From assembly GCF_000092925.1 (NCBI RefSeq), contig NC_014217.1:1364001-1428000 (forward strand): 64,000 bases of DNA, in the 5' to 3' direction. Positions within the stretch are counted from its first letter, which is position 1; each line of letters starts with the position of its first letter. Both the position numbers and the translations under genes were made by a program. Below the pieces are notes generated by a model. The model had not been told where the DNA came from, did not search any database, and was given only the letters and a program-made list of their open reading frames with translations. This DNA comes from Ancylobacter novellus DSM 506 (GTDB taxonomy: Bacteria > Pseudomonadota > Alphaproteobacteria > Rhizobiales > Xanthobacteraceae). Below are positions 19,152 to 28,581 of this stretch, in pieces.

Positions 19152-19184
19152 GTATCCGTTCGAAACGTGGTTTCTAATGGATAC
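19152..19184. promoter_or_regulatory. 33-bp palindrome between hxlR-type gene and NmrA-like gene
   Basis: Left arm GTATCCGTTCGAAAC, spacer GTG, right arm GTTTCTAATGGATAC: 13 of 15 positions pair. It ends 2 bp before the ribosome binding site of the NmrA-like gene. Position and symmetry fit an HxlR dimer operator. Confidence 0.7.
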
Positions 19185-19198
19185 TAAGGAGAATGATC

Positions 19199-20041
19199 AT
19201 GGCAGGCAAGATTCTCGTGCTCGGCGCCACCGGCACCGTCGGGCGGCCGCTGGTGAAGGCTCTGCTGGCGAAGGGCGAGAAGGTGAAGGCCGCCTCGCGC
19301 ACCGGGCAGCCGGTGGAGGGCGCCGAGGGTGTCGCCTTCGCTTTCGACCGCCCGGAGACCTTCGACGCGGCCTTTGACGGTGTCGACCGGGCCTATGTGC
19401 TGGTGCCGGGCGGCACGGTGCATCCCAGGGAAATGGCGCTGCCGGTGGTCGAGGCCGCCGCGGCCCGCAAGGTGAAGGTGGTACTACAGAGCGTGTTCGG
19501 CGCCGATGCCGACGATTCCATCCCCTACCGCCAGCTCGAGATCGTGCTGGAGAAGTCCGGCACGCCCTATGTGTTCCTGCGGCCGAACTGGTTCACCGAC
19601 AATTTCCTCGCCTTCTGGAAGCCGGGCATCGACCACACCGGCGCCATCGCCGTGCCTGCGGGCGAGGGGAAGAGCAGCTTCATCGACGCGCGCGACATCG
19701 CGGAGAGCGCCGCGGCGGCGCTGACCACGGACCGCTTCGACAACAAGGCGTTCAACCTCACCGGTCCCGAGGCGCTGAGCTATGGCGAGGCGGCGGCGGT
19801 GCTGACGCAGGCGACGGGGCGCAAGATCGGCTACACGCCGCTCGACGACGATACCTTCGTCGCCATTCTGTCGGGCGCCGGTGTTGACCCGGACTATGCG
19901 CGCTTCCTTGCCAGCATCTTCCATCCGGTCCGCGAAGGCTGGACCGCGGCCGTCACGACCGACGTCGAGACGCTGACCGGCCGGAAGCCGCGCACGGTCG
20001 CGGATTGGGCGAAGGAGAACGCGGCCGCGCTGAGGGCGTGA
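19199..20041 (+). CDS. NmrA-like NAD(P)H-binding oxidoreductase
   Basis: About 280 residues, an atypical short-chain dehydrogenase. NAD(P) motif GATGTVGRPLV at the N-terminus; PYVFLRPNWFTDNFLAFW and FNLTGPEALSYGEAAAVL are typical of NmrA/QorB-type proteins (azoreductase-like or quinone reductase-like). Start: AAGGAG (19186-19191) stands 7 bases before the ATG at 19199, whereas the ATG at 19193 is too close, so MAGKILVLGATG is the N-terminus. Probably controlled by the divergent HxlR regulator. Such pairs commonly detoxify quinones or aldehydes; the substrate here is unknown. Confidence 0.87.
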   Translation: MAGKILVLGATGTVGRPLVKALLAKGEKVKAASRTGQPVEGAEGVAFAFDRPETFDAAFDGVDRAYVLVPGGTVHPREMALPVVEAAAARKVKVVLQSVFGADADDSIPYRQLEIVLEKSGTPYVFLRPNWFTDNFLAFWKPGIDHTGAIAVPAGEGKSSFIDARDIAESAAAALTTDRFDNKAFNLTGPEALSYGEAAAVLTQATGRKIGYTPLDDDTFVAILSGAGVDPDYARFLASIFHPVREGWTAAVTTDVETLTGRKPRTVADWAKENAAALRA

Positions 20042-20068
20042 GGGCTCTTTCCAATCCTACGAGACCAA

Positions 20069-20212
20069 CCTCATCCTGAGGTGCGAGCCCTCGGGTCTTG
20101 CCTTTGGCAAGCCCAAGGACAGGCTCAGCGAGCCTTGAAGGATGGTCGCTTAAGCGCGCCCGGACGAACATCCTTTGAGGCCCGGCGAAATGCCGGGCGC
20201 CTCAGGATGAGG
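20069..20212. repeat. Dispersed inverted repeat, family A copy 1
   Basis: Begins CCTCATCCTGAGGTGC and ends GCCTCAGGATGAGG, with an inner GCCTTGAAGGATG and ATCCTTTGAGGCCCGGC. The copies at 29743, 46557, 47109, 52012 and 54318 share these words. No coding capacity; it lies between two convergent genes. Confidence 0.9.
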
Positions 20213-20251
20213 GCGCTTTATAGGGCAAGCCCCGGAGGCCGCCCCAAAAGA

Positions 20252-20275
20252 AAACGGCGCCGCGAGGCGCCGTTT
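20252..20275 (-). terminator. Intrinsic terminator of rne
   Basis: Perfect 10-bp stem AAACGGCGCC / GGCGCCGTTT with a GCGA loop; on the minus strand it is followed by TCTTTT. It lies 24 bp past the rne stop. Confidence 0.85.
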
Positions 20276-20298
20276 CCGTTTTCAGAAAGTGGATGAAC

Positions 20299-23046
20299 TC
20301 ACTCGCCGAAGATCTTGCGCTGCCACCAGCCGGTGCGGCGCGGGCGGTCGGATTCCGCGGCGGCCGGCGCGGCCGGGGCCGGCTCGGCAGCGGCGGGCTC
20401 CGGCGCAGGCGCTTCCGGCGCCGCTTCCTCGGGAGCGGACGCTTCCGGCGCGGCAGCCGGCACTTCCGGCGCCACGGCGGCGGACGTCTCGGTGGTCACC
20501 ACCGGGGCGGGTTCGCGCACCGTCGAACGGCGGCGGCGCGGCTTGGCTTCCGCGACGTGCTCGGCCGCTGGTTCGGGCGCGGGGGCCACGGGAGCCGGCT
20601 CGCGCACGGTGCTGACGGCCGGGGCGACCTCGGCTGCGGGCTCGGCGGGAGCCGCCTCGGCCGTAACCGCTTCCTCGCCGGCCTCGCTCGCCTTGCGCGT
20701 GCGCCGTCCGCCGCGACGTCCGCGGCGCGGCTTGGTCTCCTCGGCGTCCGCCTCGGCCGGCGTTTCGGTAGCGGGCGCCTCGGCCGGCGCTTCGGCTGCC
20801 GGCTCGCCTTCGCTCGCGGCGAAACGAGCGGCCATGTCCTCGGCCGGCGGCGCCACCAGCGACGCGTCCTCGTCGGACAGCGGCACGGCGGGGATCACGT
20901 CGGTCGCGCCGCTTTCGGCCTCGCCGCCCTCATCCTCGCCATCATCCTCGAACTCGATGCCGGCGGCGTCCGCCGCTTCGTTCTCGCCCGGGCGATGACC
21001 GTTCTCGCCATTCTGGCCGCCGCCGCGCCGACGACGCCGGCGGCGCCGGCGGCGACCCGAGCGGTCGCCCTGCGGTTGCTCGCCATCGGACGGCGCGGAC
21101 GGGGCGCGGGTCTCGGCGACCTCGGCTTCCTCTTCCTCGACCTCCTCGGCGACCGGGAACTCCTCCTCCGGCTCGATCACCACTTCGGGCGCGCGGGGCA
21201 GGGGGATGGGATTGGCCACCGCCTCGCCCTTATCGATGGCGAAGGGGGTGAGGCCGGTCAGCGTCGGGTCGGCGCTGATGGTGATGACGACGCCGAAGCG
21301 CTCCTCCAGCTCGTGCAGATGCGCACGCTTGTGGTTGAGCACGTAGAGCGCGTTCTCGGTGCGCGTGCGCACGATGAGATTATGCGTGTTGGAACGCTGC
21401 AGCAGGTCCTCGGCGGCCCGCAGCAGCTGCAGCGCGACCGACGGCGAGGAGCGCACATGGCCGGTGCCGCCGCAGTGCGGGCAGACCTCGGTGGAGGATT
21501 CCAGCACGCCGGTGCGGATGCGTTGGCGGCTCATCTCCATCAGGCCGAAATGCGAGATGCGGCCGAGCTGGATGCGCGCGCGGTCGTTCTTCAGACAATC
21601 CTTCAGCTTGCGCTCGACCGATCGGTTGTTGCGCTTCTCGTCCATGTCGATGAAATCGATCACGACGAGGCCGGCGAGGTCGCGCAGGCGCAGCTGGCGG
21701 GCGACTTCCTCGGCGGCTTCGAGGTTGGTCTTGAGCGCCGTGTCCTCGATATTGTGCTCGCGCGTCGAGCGGCCCGAGTTCACGTCGATGGAGACCAGCG
21801 CCTCGGTCGGGTTGATCACGAGATAGCCGCCGGACCTGAGCTGCACCTGCGGCAGGAACATCGCGTCGAGCTGGCTCTCCACCCCGAAGCGGGTGAAGAT
21901 CGGCTGGAGGTCCTTGTAGACCTTCACGTTCTTCGCATGGCTCGGCATGAGCATGCGCATGAAGTCCTTGGCCTCGCGGTAGCCTTCGTCGCCGGCGACC
22001 AGGACCTCGTCGATGTCCTTGTTGTAGAGGTCGCGGATGGAGCGCTTGATCAGCGAGCCTTCCTCATAGACCAGCGAAGGCGCGGTCGAGCCCAGCGTGA
22101 GCTCGCGCACATTCTCCCACAGGCGCAGAAGATATTCGAAGTCGCGCTTGATCTCCGGCTTGGTGCGGTTGGCGCCGGCGGTGCGCAGGATGACGCCCAT
22201 CCCCTCCGGCACGTCGAGGTCGGAGGCGACCTCCTTCAGCCGCTTGCGGTCCTCGGCCGAGGTGATCTTGCGGGAGATGCCGCCGCCGCGCGCGGTGTTC
22301 GGCATCAGCACCGAATAGCGGCCGGCGAGCGAGAGATAGGTGGTGAGCGCCGCGCCCTTGTTGCCGCGCTCCTCCTTCACGACCTGCACCAGCATCACCT
22401 GCCGGCGCTTGATCACTTCCTGGATCTTGTACTGGCGGGCGCGCACGCGCGGCGCCCCGCGCTCGGGAACCTCTTCCAGCGCGTCGTCGGAGCCGACCTC
22501 GTCGACCACCTCTTCCTCGCCGGCGATCTCCTCGACCTCGCCGCCGCCGTTCTCGTCGTCGGAGGAGGAGGAAGAAGGGGGACGGCGGCGCGAGCGGCGC
22601 GCCGGGGCGGCCTCGGCTTCCTCGGCAGCGGGCGCGTCCTCGCCGGCGGCCTCCTCGGAGACCGTCTCGTCGGCGTTCGCGCTCTTCGCCGCACCGCGGC
22701 CGCGGCGGGAGCGGCTCTTCGGCTTGTCCTCGTTCTCCGCCTCGGCCTCGCGGCGCTGCTGGCGCTCCTCCTCGGCAAGCAGCGCCTGCCGGTCGGCGAC
22801 GGGGATCTGGTAGTAGTCGGGATGGATCTCGCTGAAGGCGAGGAAGCCATGCCGGTTGCCGCCATACTCGATGAAGGCGGCCTGAAGGGAGGGCTCTACC
22901 CGCGTGACCTTGGCGAGGTAGATGTTGCCGCGCAGCGGCTTGCGGTTGGCGGCTTCGAAGTCGAATTCCTCGACTCGGTTGCCGCGCACCACCACCACCC
23001 GGGTCTCCTCCGGATGGGTGGCGTCGATGAGCATCTTGTTGGCCAT
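20299..23046 (-). CDS. rne: Ribonuclease E
   Basis: Endoribonuclease for mRNA decay and rRNA/tRNA processing, scaffold of the degradosome. About 915 residues. MLIDATHPEETRVVVVRG is the usual start of RNase E/G. The S1 domain is split by a long acidic/Arg-Ser insert (about residues 75-200), as in other alphaproteobacteria. The catalytic region includes SIDVNSGRSTREHNIED and LAGLVVIDFIDM, and the Zn-link is CPHCGGTGHVRS. The C-terminal third is disordered: an acidic part, a run of ten Arg (GDRSG then R10 then GGGQNG), then Ala/Pro/Glu repeats with several Arg-rich patches, ending RPRRTGWWQRKIFGE. ATG at 23046; the ORF extends 42 codons upstream without protein-like content. Confidence 0.96.
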   Translation of the reverse strand: MANKMLIDATHPEETRVVVVRGNRVEEFDFEAANRKPLRGNIYLAKVTRVEPSLQAAFIEYGGNRHGFLAFSEIHPDYYQIPVADRQALLAEEERQQRREAEAENEDKPKSRSRRGRGAAKSANADETVSEEAAGEDAPAAEEAEAAPARRSRRRPPSSSSSDDENGGGEVEEIAGEEEVVDEVGSDDALEEVPERGAPRVRARQYKIQEVIKRRQVMLVQVVKEERGNKGAALTTYLSLAGRYSVLMPNTARGGGISRKITSAEDRKRLKEVASDLDVPEGMGVILRTAGANRTKPEIKRDFEYLLRLWENVRELTLGSTAPSLVYEEGSLIKRSIRDLYNKDIDEVLVAGDEGYREAKDFMRMLMPSHAKNVKVYKDLQPIFTRFGVESQLDAMFLPQVQLRSGGYLVINPTEALVSIDVNSGRSTREHNIEDTALKTNLEAAEEVARQLRLRDLAGLVVIDFIDMDEKRNNRSVERKLKDCLKNDRARIQLGRISHFGLMEMSRQRIRTGVLESSTEVCPHCGGTGHVRSSPSVALQLLRAAEDLLQRSNTHNLIVRTRTENALYVLNHKRAHLHELEERFGVVITISADPTLTGLTPFAIDKGEAVANPIPLPRAPEVVIEPEEEFPVAEEVEEEEAEVAETRAPSAPSDGEQPQGDRSGRRRRRRRRRRGGGQNGENGHRPGENEAADAAGIEFEDDGEDEGGEAESGATDVIPAVPLSDEDASLVAPPAEDMAARFAASEGEPAAEAPAEAPATETPAEADAEETKPRRGRRGGRRTRKASEAGEEAVTAEAAPAEPAAEVAPAVSTVREPAPVAPAPEPAAEHVAEAKPRRRRSTVREPAPVVTTETSAAVAPEVPAAAPEASAPEEAAPEAPAPEPAAAEPAPAAPAAAESDRPRRTGWWQRKIFGE

Positions 23047-23821
23047 TGAACTCTCATATGCGGCAGCGGCGGCGTCGACGCCGGGAAGGGCGCCGGACGG
23101 CGGTGGCCGTGCCTGTAAGCGGTGACTGAAAGCGGATGTGAAAAGCGGCGGGAGGGGCGGAACGCCTCGCATGCGGGGCGCCGACGCGATGCGTGGGCCG
23201 CGGACCGGAGGACATAGGCGCGACGGACGTTACCGCCTCGCACCTGCCCCCCACTCGCCGGCTGACACATCATCGTTGGCTGCCGTCCATTCCTCGACCG
23301 AACAGGACAAGCCGCGATCGCACCGGATCCGGCTCAAGGCATATGGCCGCGAAAGTCACGGACACGTGAAATTGCGCAGGAACTGCGCGAAGCGCGCATC
23401 CGCTGGCCCGGAAAAGACGAGGCAGAGCCGCAATCCGTCGGCGCGCGGCCGGGTTCGACCGCATTCGGCACAACGACGCGCTCCTGGGAAGCCCAATCGT
23501 CGCATGTGCCAAGCCTGTCCATTGCTGGACCGCCCATCGCCGCAGGACCGCGAAAGCCGGACGTCAAGCGAGCGAGCCGGAAATGCGAACCATATGCATG
23601 CCCTTAATAGCGGCATGGGTGCCGATTTGGCAAGGATCGCATCCGATCGAATTCCGCTTCTGCGTTGCCCGCGCGCAACGGGGCCGGTCCAGAACGCGCG
23701 GGCGGCCGCGATCGCGGCAAGGAGCGGTTAACGCTTCGTTCGTATTTGGCTAGAAAGGTCGGAACGCACGTCGTCCCGACGACTTTTCCGATTGAGGGCG
23801 CGCAGGAGGCGGTACGCGGCA
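23047..23821. other. 775-bp divergent spacer between rne and amiC
   Basis: No gene, tRNA or repeat family recognised. Frames on both strands translate to Arg/Pro/Ser-rich shadows. RNase E genes often have a long structured 5' leader through which the enzyme feeds back on its own mRNA. The length of this gap fits, but no specific hairpin could be assigned by eye. The stretch 23727-23757 (GGTTAACGCTTCGTTCGTATT) is less GC-rich and may hold the amiC promoter. Confidence 0.4.
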
Positions 23822-25129
23822 ATGTCTTGGCGTGCGGGCATGCTCGGTGTCTTTCTGGCGGCAGCGCTGCTGCTGCCGGCGGCGCTGTCCGTCTCGCGTC
23901 CGGCGGGCGCGGCGGATCCTGTCGTGGCGACCGATGCGCGCCTGGCCGGCGACGGCGAGCGCACGCGCCTCGTCGTCGACCTGTCCCGTTCCGTGCCGCT
24001 GGGCGCCTTCACCCTCGCCGATCCCTACCGCGTCGTCGTCGACATTCCCGACGTCGTCTTCGCCCTGCCGGATTCGGCCGGGCAGGAGGGCAGGGGCCTC
24101 GTTTCCGCCTATCGCTTCGGCCTGTTCGCGCCCGGCAAGGCGCGCATCGTCATGGACGTCTCCGCCCCGGTGACCATCGACAAGGCCTTCGTGCTGGAGG
24201 CGATGGACGACCAGCCGGCCCGGCTCGTGGTCGATCTCGTCAAGACCGACCGCACCACCTTCCTGCAGTCGGTGGCCGCCCCGGTGCGCCGCGCCGAGGA
24301 GCCGGAGATGCCGAAGGTCGAGGTCGCCGAGGCCGGCGACACGCGGCCCGTCGTCATCATCGATCCCGGCCATGGCGGCATCGACCCCGGCGCACGCAAT
24401 GCCGCCCTCGGCATCAGCGAGAAGGAGCTGATGCTGGCCATCGGCAAGCAGCTGCACGACCGGCTGGAGGCGACCGGCCGCTACCGGGCGCTGATGACGC
24501 GCGAGAAGGACACCTATGTCTCGCTCGGCCAGCGCGTGCGCTTCGCCCGCGAGAACGGCGCGCGGCTGTTCATCTCGCTGCACGCCGATTCGCTCGGCTC
24601 GCGCGACAGCGACGTGCGCGGCGCCACCATCTACACGCTTTCCGACCGCGCTTCCGACGCCGAGGCGCAGCGGCTGGCCGATTCGGAGAACAAGTCCGAC
24701 ATGATCGCCGGCCTCGACCTCTCCGAGGAGCCGGCCGACGTCGCCGGCATCCTGTTCGACCTCGCCCAGCGCGAGACGCGCAATTTCTCCGCCCATTTCG
24801 CCCGCACCCTCGCCGGGGCCGTCGCCGGCGCGGCGCGGATGCACAAATCGCCGCTGAAATCGGCCGGGTTCAAGGTGCTGAAGGCGCCCGACGTGCCTTC
24901 CGTGCTGTTCGAGCTCGGCTACATTTCGAGCGCCAAGGATGTGGGGCTCATGACGTCGGCGGAGTGGCAATCCAACGTGACCGAAGCCATGGTGGCGGCG
25001 ATCGACGCTTATTTCGCGGCGCAGAAGCCGAAGGACGGCGCGCCGGGGGCCTTGCCTGCGAGCCTGGGCGGGGCGAATGGTGAGCCGCTGGCCTCGACAC
25101 GGGCCGAACCGGCCGCGATAAGGCCATAG
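23822..25129 (+). CDS. amiC: N-acetylmuramoyl-L-alanine amidase (AmiC type)
   Basis: Periplasmic zinc amidase that cleaves the amide between MurNAc and the stem peptide during cell separation. About 435 residues. Signal peptide (GVFLAAALLLPAALSVSRPAGA), AMIN domain (TRLVVDLSRSVPLGAFTLAD onward) and Amidase_3 domain: VVIIDPGHGGIDPGARN with the zinc His, then GISEKELMLAIGKQL, FISLHADSLG with a second zinc His, and VLFELGYISSAKD with the catalytic Glu. ATG at 23822; AGGAGG at 23804-23809 is 12 bases upstream. It precedes PBP1A with 172 bp between; the pair is widely conserved in Hyphomicrobiales. Confidence 0.95.
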   Translation: MSWRAGMLGVFLAAALLLPAALSVSRPAGAADPVVATDARLAGDGERTRLVVDLSRSVPLGAFTLADPYRVVVDIPDVVFALPDSAGQEGRGLVSAYRFGLFAPGKARIVMDVSAPVTIDKAFVLEAMDDQPARLVVDLVKTDRTTFLQSVAAPVRRAEEPEMPKVEVAEAGDTRPVVIIDPGHGGIDPGARNAALGISEKELMLAIGKQLHDRLEATGRYRALMTREKDTYVSLGQRVRFARENGARLFISLHADSLGSRDSDVRGATIYTLSDRASDAEAQRLADSENKSDMIAGLDLSEEPADVAGILFDLAQRETRNFSAHFARTLAGAVAGAARMHKSPLKSAGFKVLKAPDVPSVLFELGYISSAKDVGLMTSAEWQSNVTEAMVAAIDAYFAAQKPKDGAPGALPASLGGANGEPLASTRAEPAAIRP

Positions 25130-25301
25130 TTGGCACGCACACGGATGCCTCTGGCCCCTGACCGATCAAGCAAAATCACTTGATCGGCAACAAGGTGCGC
25201 TAGATTTGGAAGGCTGGGGCGTGCTCTGTTCCAGCGCGACGTGGGCGATGACTCGCACCGCGTCGGGGGACGTATTTTTCAGCTGAAGGGGGCTTGGCCG
25301 C

Positions 25302-27740
25302 ATGCGGCTGCTTCTGCGGTTCTTGGGCTTCCTGTTCGCGCTCGGCACGATCCTGTTCGTGGTCGGCGGCGCGGTCGCGGGCTATTTCGTGTGGAAGTTC
25401 TCGCAGGATCTGCCGGACTACTCGCAGCTGCAGAACTACGAGCCGCCGGTGATGACCCGCATCCACGCGGCGGACGGCTCGCTGCTGGCCGAATACGCCA
25501 AGGAGCGCCGGCTCTACCTGCCGATCCAGAACATCCCCAAGCGGGTGATCGACGCCTTCCTCGCCGCCGAGGACAAGAACTTCTATTCGCATGGCGGCAT
25601 CGATCCGTCGGGCATCTTCCGCGCCGGCTACGCCTTCCTGCAGAACTACGGCTCGGGCCGCCGCCCGCAGGGCGCCTCGACCATCACCCAGCAGGTGGCG
25701 AAGAACTTCCTCCTGACCAACGAGGTCTCGCTCGACCGCAAGATCAAGGAAGCGCTGCTGGCGCTGCGCATGGAGCGCGCCTATTCCAAGGACAAGATCC
25801 TCGAGCTCTATCTCAACGAGATCTATCTCGGCATCGGCTCCTATGGCGTCGCCGCCGCCTCGCTGCTCTATTTCGACAAGTCGGTCTCCGAACTGACCGT
25901 CGCCGAGGCCGCCTATCTCGCCGCCCTGCCCAAGGGGCCGAACAATTACCACCCGTTCCGCCGCCACGACGCCGCCATCGAGCGCCGCAACTGGGTGATC
26001 GACCGCATGGCCGAGAACGGCTTCATCACCCAGAAGGAAGCCGACGACGCCAAGAACTCCGACCTCGCCGTCACCGTGCGCCCGACCGGCGCGCACATCT
26101 TCTCGGCCGAATATTTCGCCGAGGAAGTGCGCCGCGAGATCTTCGAGCGCTATGGCGAGGACAAGCTCTATGGCGGCGGCCTGTCGGTGCGCACCACGCT
26201 CAATCCGAAGCTCCAGCAATTCGCCAAGAAGGCGCTGCTCGACGGCCTGACCGGCTATGACGAGAGGCGCGGCTACCGCGGCCCGGTGACCAAGATCGAG
26301 GTCACCGGCGACTGGGGCGCGCGCCTCGCCGACGTGCGAACCTTCACCGACATTCCCTGGCGCCTCGCCGTCGTGCTGGAATCGGACGCGCAGGGCGCGC
26401 GCATCGGGCTGCAGCCGCAGCGCGACCGCTCGGGTGCCCTCGCCACCCAGCGCGACGTCGGCATGGTGACGCCGGACGGCGTCAAATGGGCCCTGCGCGG
26501 CGCCAAGACCGGCGTCGCCGGCGTGCTGAAGCCCGGCGACGTGGTCTATGTCGAGCCGATCGACGGCAAGCCCGACCAGTGGCGCCTGCGCCAGCAGCCC
26601 AACATCGAGGGTGCGCTGGTGGCGATGGACCCCTCCACCGGGCGCGTGCTGGCCATGGCCGGCGGCTTCTCCTTCGACGAGAGCCAGTTCAACCGCGCCA
26701 CGCAGGCGCAGCGCCAGCCGGGCTCCTCCTTCAAGCCCTATGTGTATGCCTCCGCTCTCGACAATGGCTACACGCCCTCCAGCGTCGTGCTGGACGCCCC
26801 CTTCGAGCTCGCGCAGCAGGGGCAGGCGACGTGGCGGCCGGAGAACTATTCCGGCAAGTTCTACGGACCGCAGACCCTGCGCTTCGGCATCGAGCAGTCG
26901 CGCAACGTGATGACCGTGCGCCTCGCCAACGATCTCGGCATGCCGCTGATCGCCGAATATGCCAAGCGCTTCGGCGTGGTCGACAACCTGCTGCCCGTGC
27001 TCTCCATGTCGCTCGGCGCCGGCGAGACCACGGTCCTGCGCCAGGCCGCCGGCTATTCGATCTTCGCCAATGGCGGCAAGAAGGTGAAGGCGACGCTGAT
27101 CGACCGCATCCAGGACCGCTACGGCAAGACCATCTACAAGCACGACGAGCGCGAATGCCGCGGCTGCGACGCCGCCAAATGGGCGAGCCAGGCCGAGCCT
27201 GTGCTGATCGACCGGCGCGAGCAGGCGCTCGACCCGATGACCGCCTACCAGGTCACCTCCATGCTGGAGGGCGTGGTCCAGCGCGGCACCGGCACCGCGC
27301 TGAAGGTGCTGGGCAAGCCGATCGCCGGCAAGACCGGCACGACCAACGAAGAGAAGGACGCCTGGTTCGTCGGCTACACCCCGGACATGGTGGTCGCCGT
27401 CTATCTCGGCTTCGACACGCCCAAGCCCATGGGCAAGGGCTCGACCGGCGGCGTGCTCGCCGCGCCGGTGGTGCGCGACTTCATGCAGGTGGCGCTGGCC
27501 GACCGCCCGGCGGTGCCGTTCCGCGTGCCGCCCGGCATCAAGCTGATCCGCATCAACCCGAAGACCGGCCTGCGTGCCGGGCCGGGCGAAGGCTCCATCC
27601 TCGAGGCCTTCAAGCCGGGCACGGCGCCGCCGGACAGCTACTCGATCATCGGCGCCACCGATGCCTCGGGCCAGCCGACCAGCATCAACCCCGAGGCCGA
27701 CCGCGCGCTCGGCACCAATGGCACCGGCGGGCTTTACTGA
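25302..27740 (+). CDS. mrcA: Penicillin-binding protein 1A, bifunctional transglycosylase/transpeptidase
   Basis: Class A PBP that polymerises and cross-links peptidoglycan. It is 812 residues, one N-terminal membrane helix (FLFALGTILFVVGGAVAGYF). GT51 domain: AAEDKNFYSHGGIDPSGI, PQGASTITQQVAKNFLL and KDKILELYLNEIYLG. An inserted OB-like segment separates it from the transpeptidase domain, which has SxxK (GSSFKPYVYA, about residues 475-478), SRN (about 532) and KTGT (GKTGTTNEEKDAW, about 677). There is a short CRGC pair in the tail region (DERECRGCDAAKW). Alternative names ponA/mrcA are used in this order. Confidence 0.96.
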   Translation: MRLLLRFLGFLFALGTILFVVGGAVAGYFVWKFSQDLPDYSQLQNYEPPVMTRIHAADGSLLAEYAKERRLYLPIQNIPKRVIDAFLAAEDKNFYSHGGIDPSGIFRAGYAFLQNYGSGRRPQGASTITQQVAKNFLLTNEVSLDRKIKEALLALRMERAYSKDKILELYLNEIYLGIGSYGVAAASLLYFDKSVSELTVAEAAYLAALPKGPNNYHPFRRHDAAIERRNWVIDRMAENGFITQKEADDAKNSDLAVTVRPTGAHIFSAEYFAEEVRREIFERYGEDKLYGGGLSVRTTLNPKLQQFAKKALLDGLTGYDERRGYRGPVTKIEVTGDWGARLADVRTFTDIPWRLAVVLESDAQGARIGLQPQRDRSGALATQRDVGMVTPDGVKWALRGAKTGVAGVLKPGDVVYVEPIDGKPDQWRLRQQPNIEGALVAMDPSTGRVLAMAGGFSFDESQFNRATQAQRQPGSSFKPYVYASALDNGYTPSSVVLDAPFELAQQGQATWRPENYSGKFYGPQTLRFGIEQSRNVMTVRLANDLGMPLIAEYAKRFGVVDNLLPVLSMSLGAGETTVLRQAAGYSIFANGGKKVKATLIDRIQDRYGKTIYKHDERECRGCDAAKWASQAEPVLIDRREQALDPMTAYQVTSMLEGVVQRGTGTALKVLGKPIAGKTGTTNEEKDAWFVGYTPDMVVAVYLGFDTPKPMGKGSTGGVLAAPVVRDFMQVALADRPAVPFRVPPGIKLIRINPKTGLRAGPGEGSILEAFKPGTAPPDSYSIIGATDASGQPTSINPEADRALGTNGTGGLY

Positions 27741-27758
27741 GCCCGCATCGCCGGTTCC

Positions 27759-28391
27759 TCAGCCGTCATAGGGCATGGCGCGGAACTCCGGCAGCGACTC
27801 GGCGCGGGCCGCGAGCCGTTCGATCGCCGGGAACACGCCGAGCGGCACCTCGCCGGGCGTCATCTCCTGGGTGAAGGTCCAGGCGACGGCCGCGGTGATG
27901 TCCGCCTGCATCGGACGATCCCCGATCAGCCAGCTCTCCCCATTGCCGGTTTCCGCCTCGATCAGGCTATAGGCGGCCAGCAGCTGGCCCCGCACACGCT
28001 CCAGCCAGGGCTCGTGGCGCTTCTCCTCGGGACGGAGCTGGTGCTCGTAGACGATCTGCACCGTCTTCTCGCAGGCGGCGAGCGCCAGGCCGACGAGGCG
28101 CTGGTTGCGGGCATGGTCGGCGACGTCGGCCGGCAGCAGCGAGCGCGCCGGGTCGGCAAGGCGCTCCACATGGTCGATGATCAGCGTCGAATCCATCAGC
28201 ACCACGCCGTCATCGGTGACGAAGCTCGGCGCCTTCACCACCGGGTTGATGCTGGCGAAATGGTCGAAGTGCCGGAACACCGACACGGATTCGTGCGTGA
28301 ACGGCACGTCGAGGAACTTCATCGACACCGCCACGCGGCGGACGAAGGGCGAATCCAGCATGCCGATCAGGCGCATTAGGGACGTCTCCAT
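27759..28391 (-). CDS. Glutathione S-transferase family protein
   Basis: 210 residues. Thioredoxin-fold N-terminal domain (RLIGMLDSPFVRRVAVSMKFL, with Ser in the active-site region and cis-Pro in VKAPSFVTDDG, VLMDSTLIIDHVE as the glutathione gamma-Glu site) and an all-helical C-terminal domain (GDRPMQADITAAVAWTF). Cytosolic. Substrate unknown. Start ATG 28391 or 28376 (MRLIGML), not distinguishable. Convergent with the PBP1A gene (18-bp gap). Confidence 0.9.
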   Translation of the reverse strand: METSLMRLIGMLDSPFVRRVAVSMKFLDVPFTHESVSVFRHFDHFASINPVVKAPSFVTDDGVVLMDSTLIIDHVERLADPARSLLPADVADHARNQRLVGLALAACEKTVQIVYEHQLRPEEKRHEPWLERVRGQLLAAYSLIEAETGNGESWLIGDRPMQADITAAVAWTFTQEMTPGEVPLGVFPAIERLAARAESLPEFRAMPYDG

Positions 28392-28581
28392 GGTGAGAGG
28401 TCCAGCCTAGCTGATTCAAGGCGCCGCGACGGCTCCAGAACAGCAGGAAATCGGCACGGCGAGGCCGAAGCCCATAAGCCCGACGGTGGCAGGATCGTCC
28501 GGCATGTGAAGGGGCGTTTACAGCCCGTGCCGCGCCCTCTATTTTCCGCCGCCTTCCGCGTCCCATCGAGAGTGTAAGATC

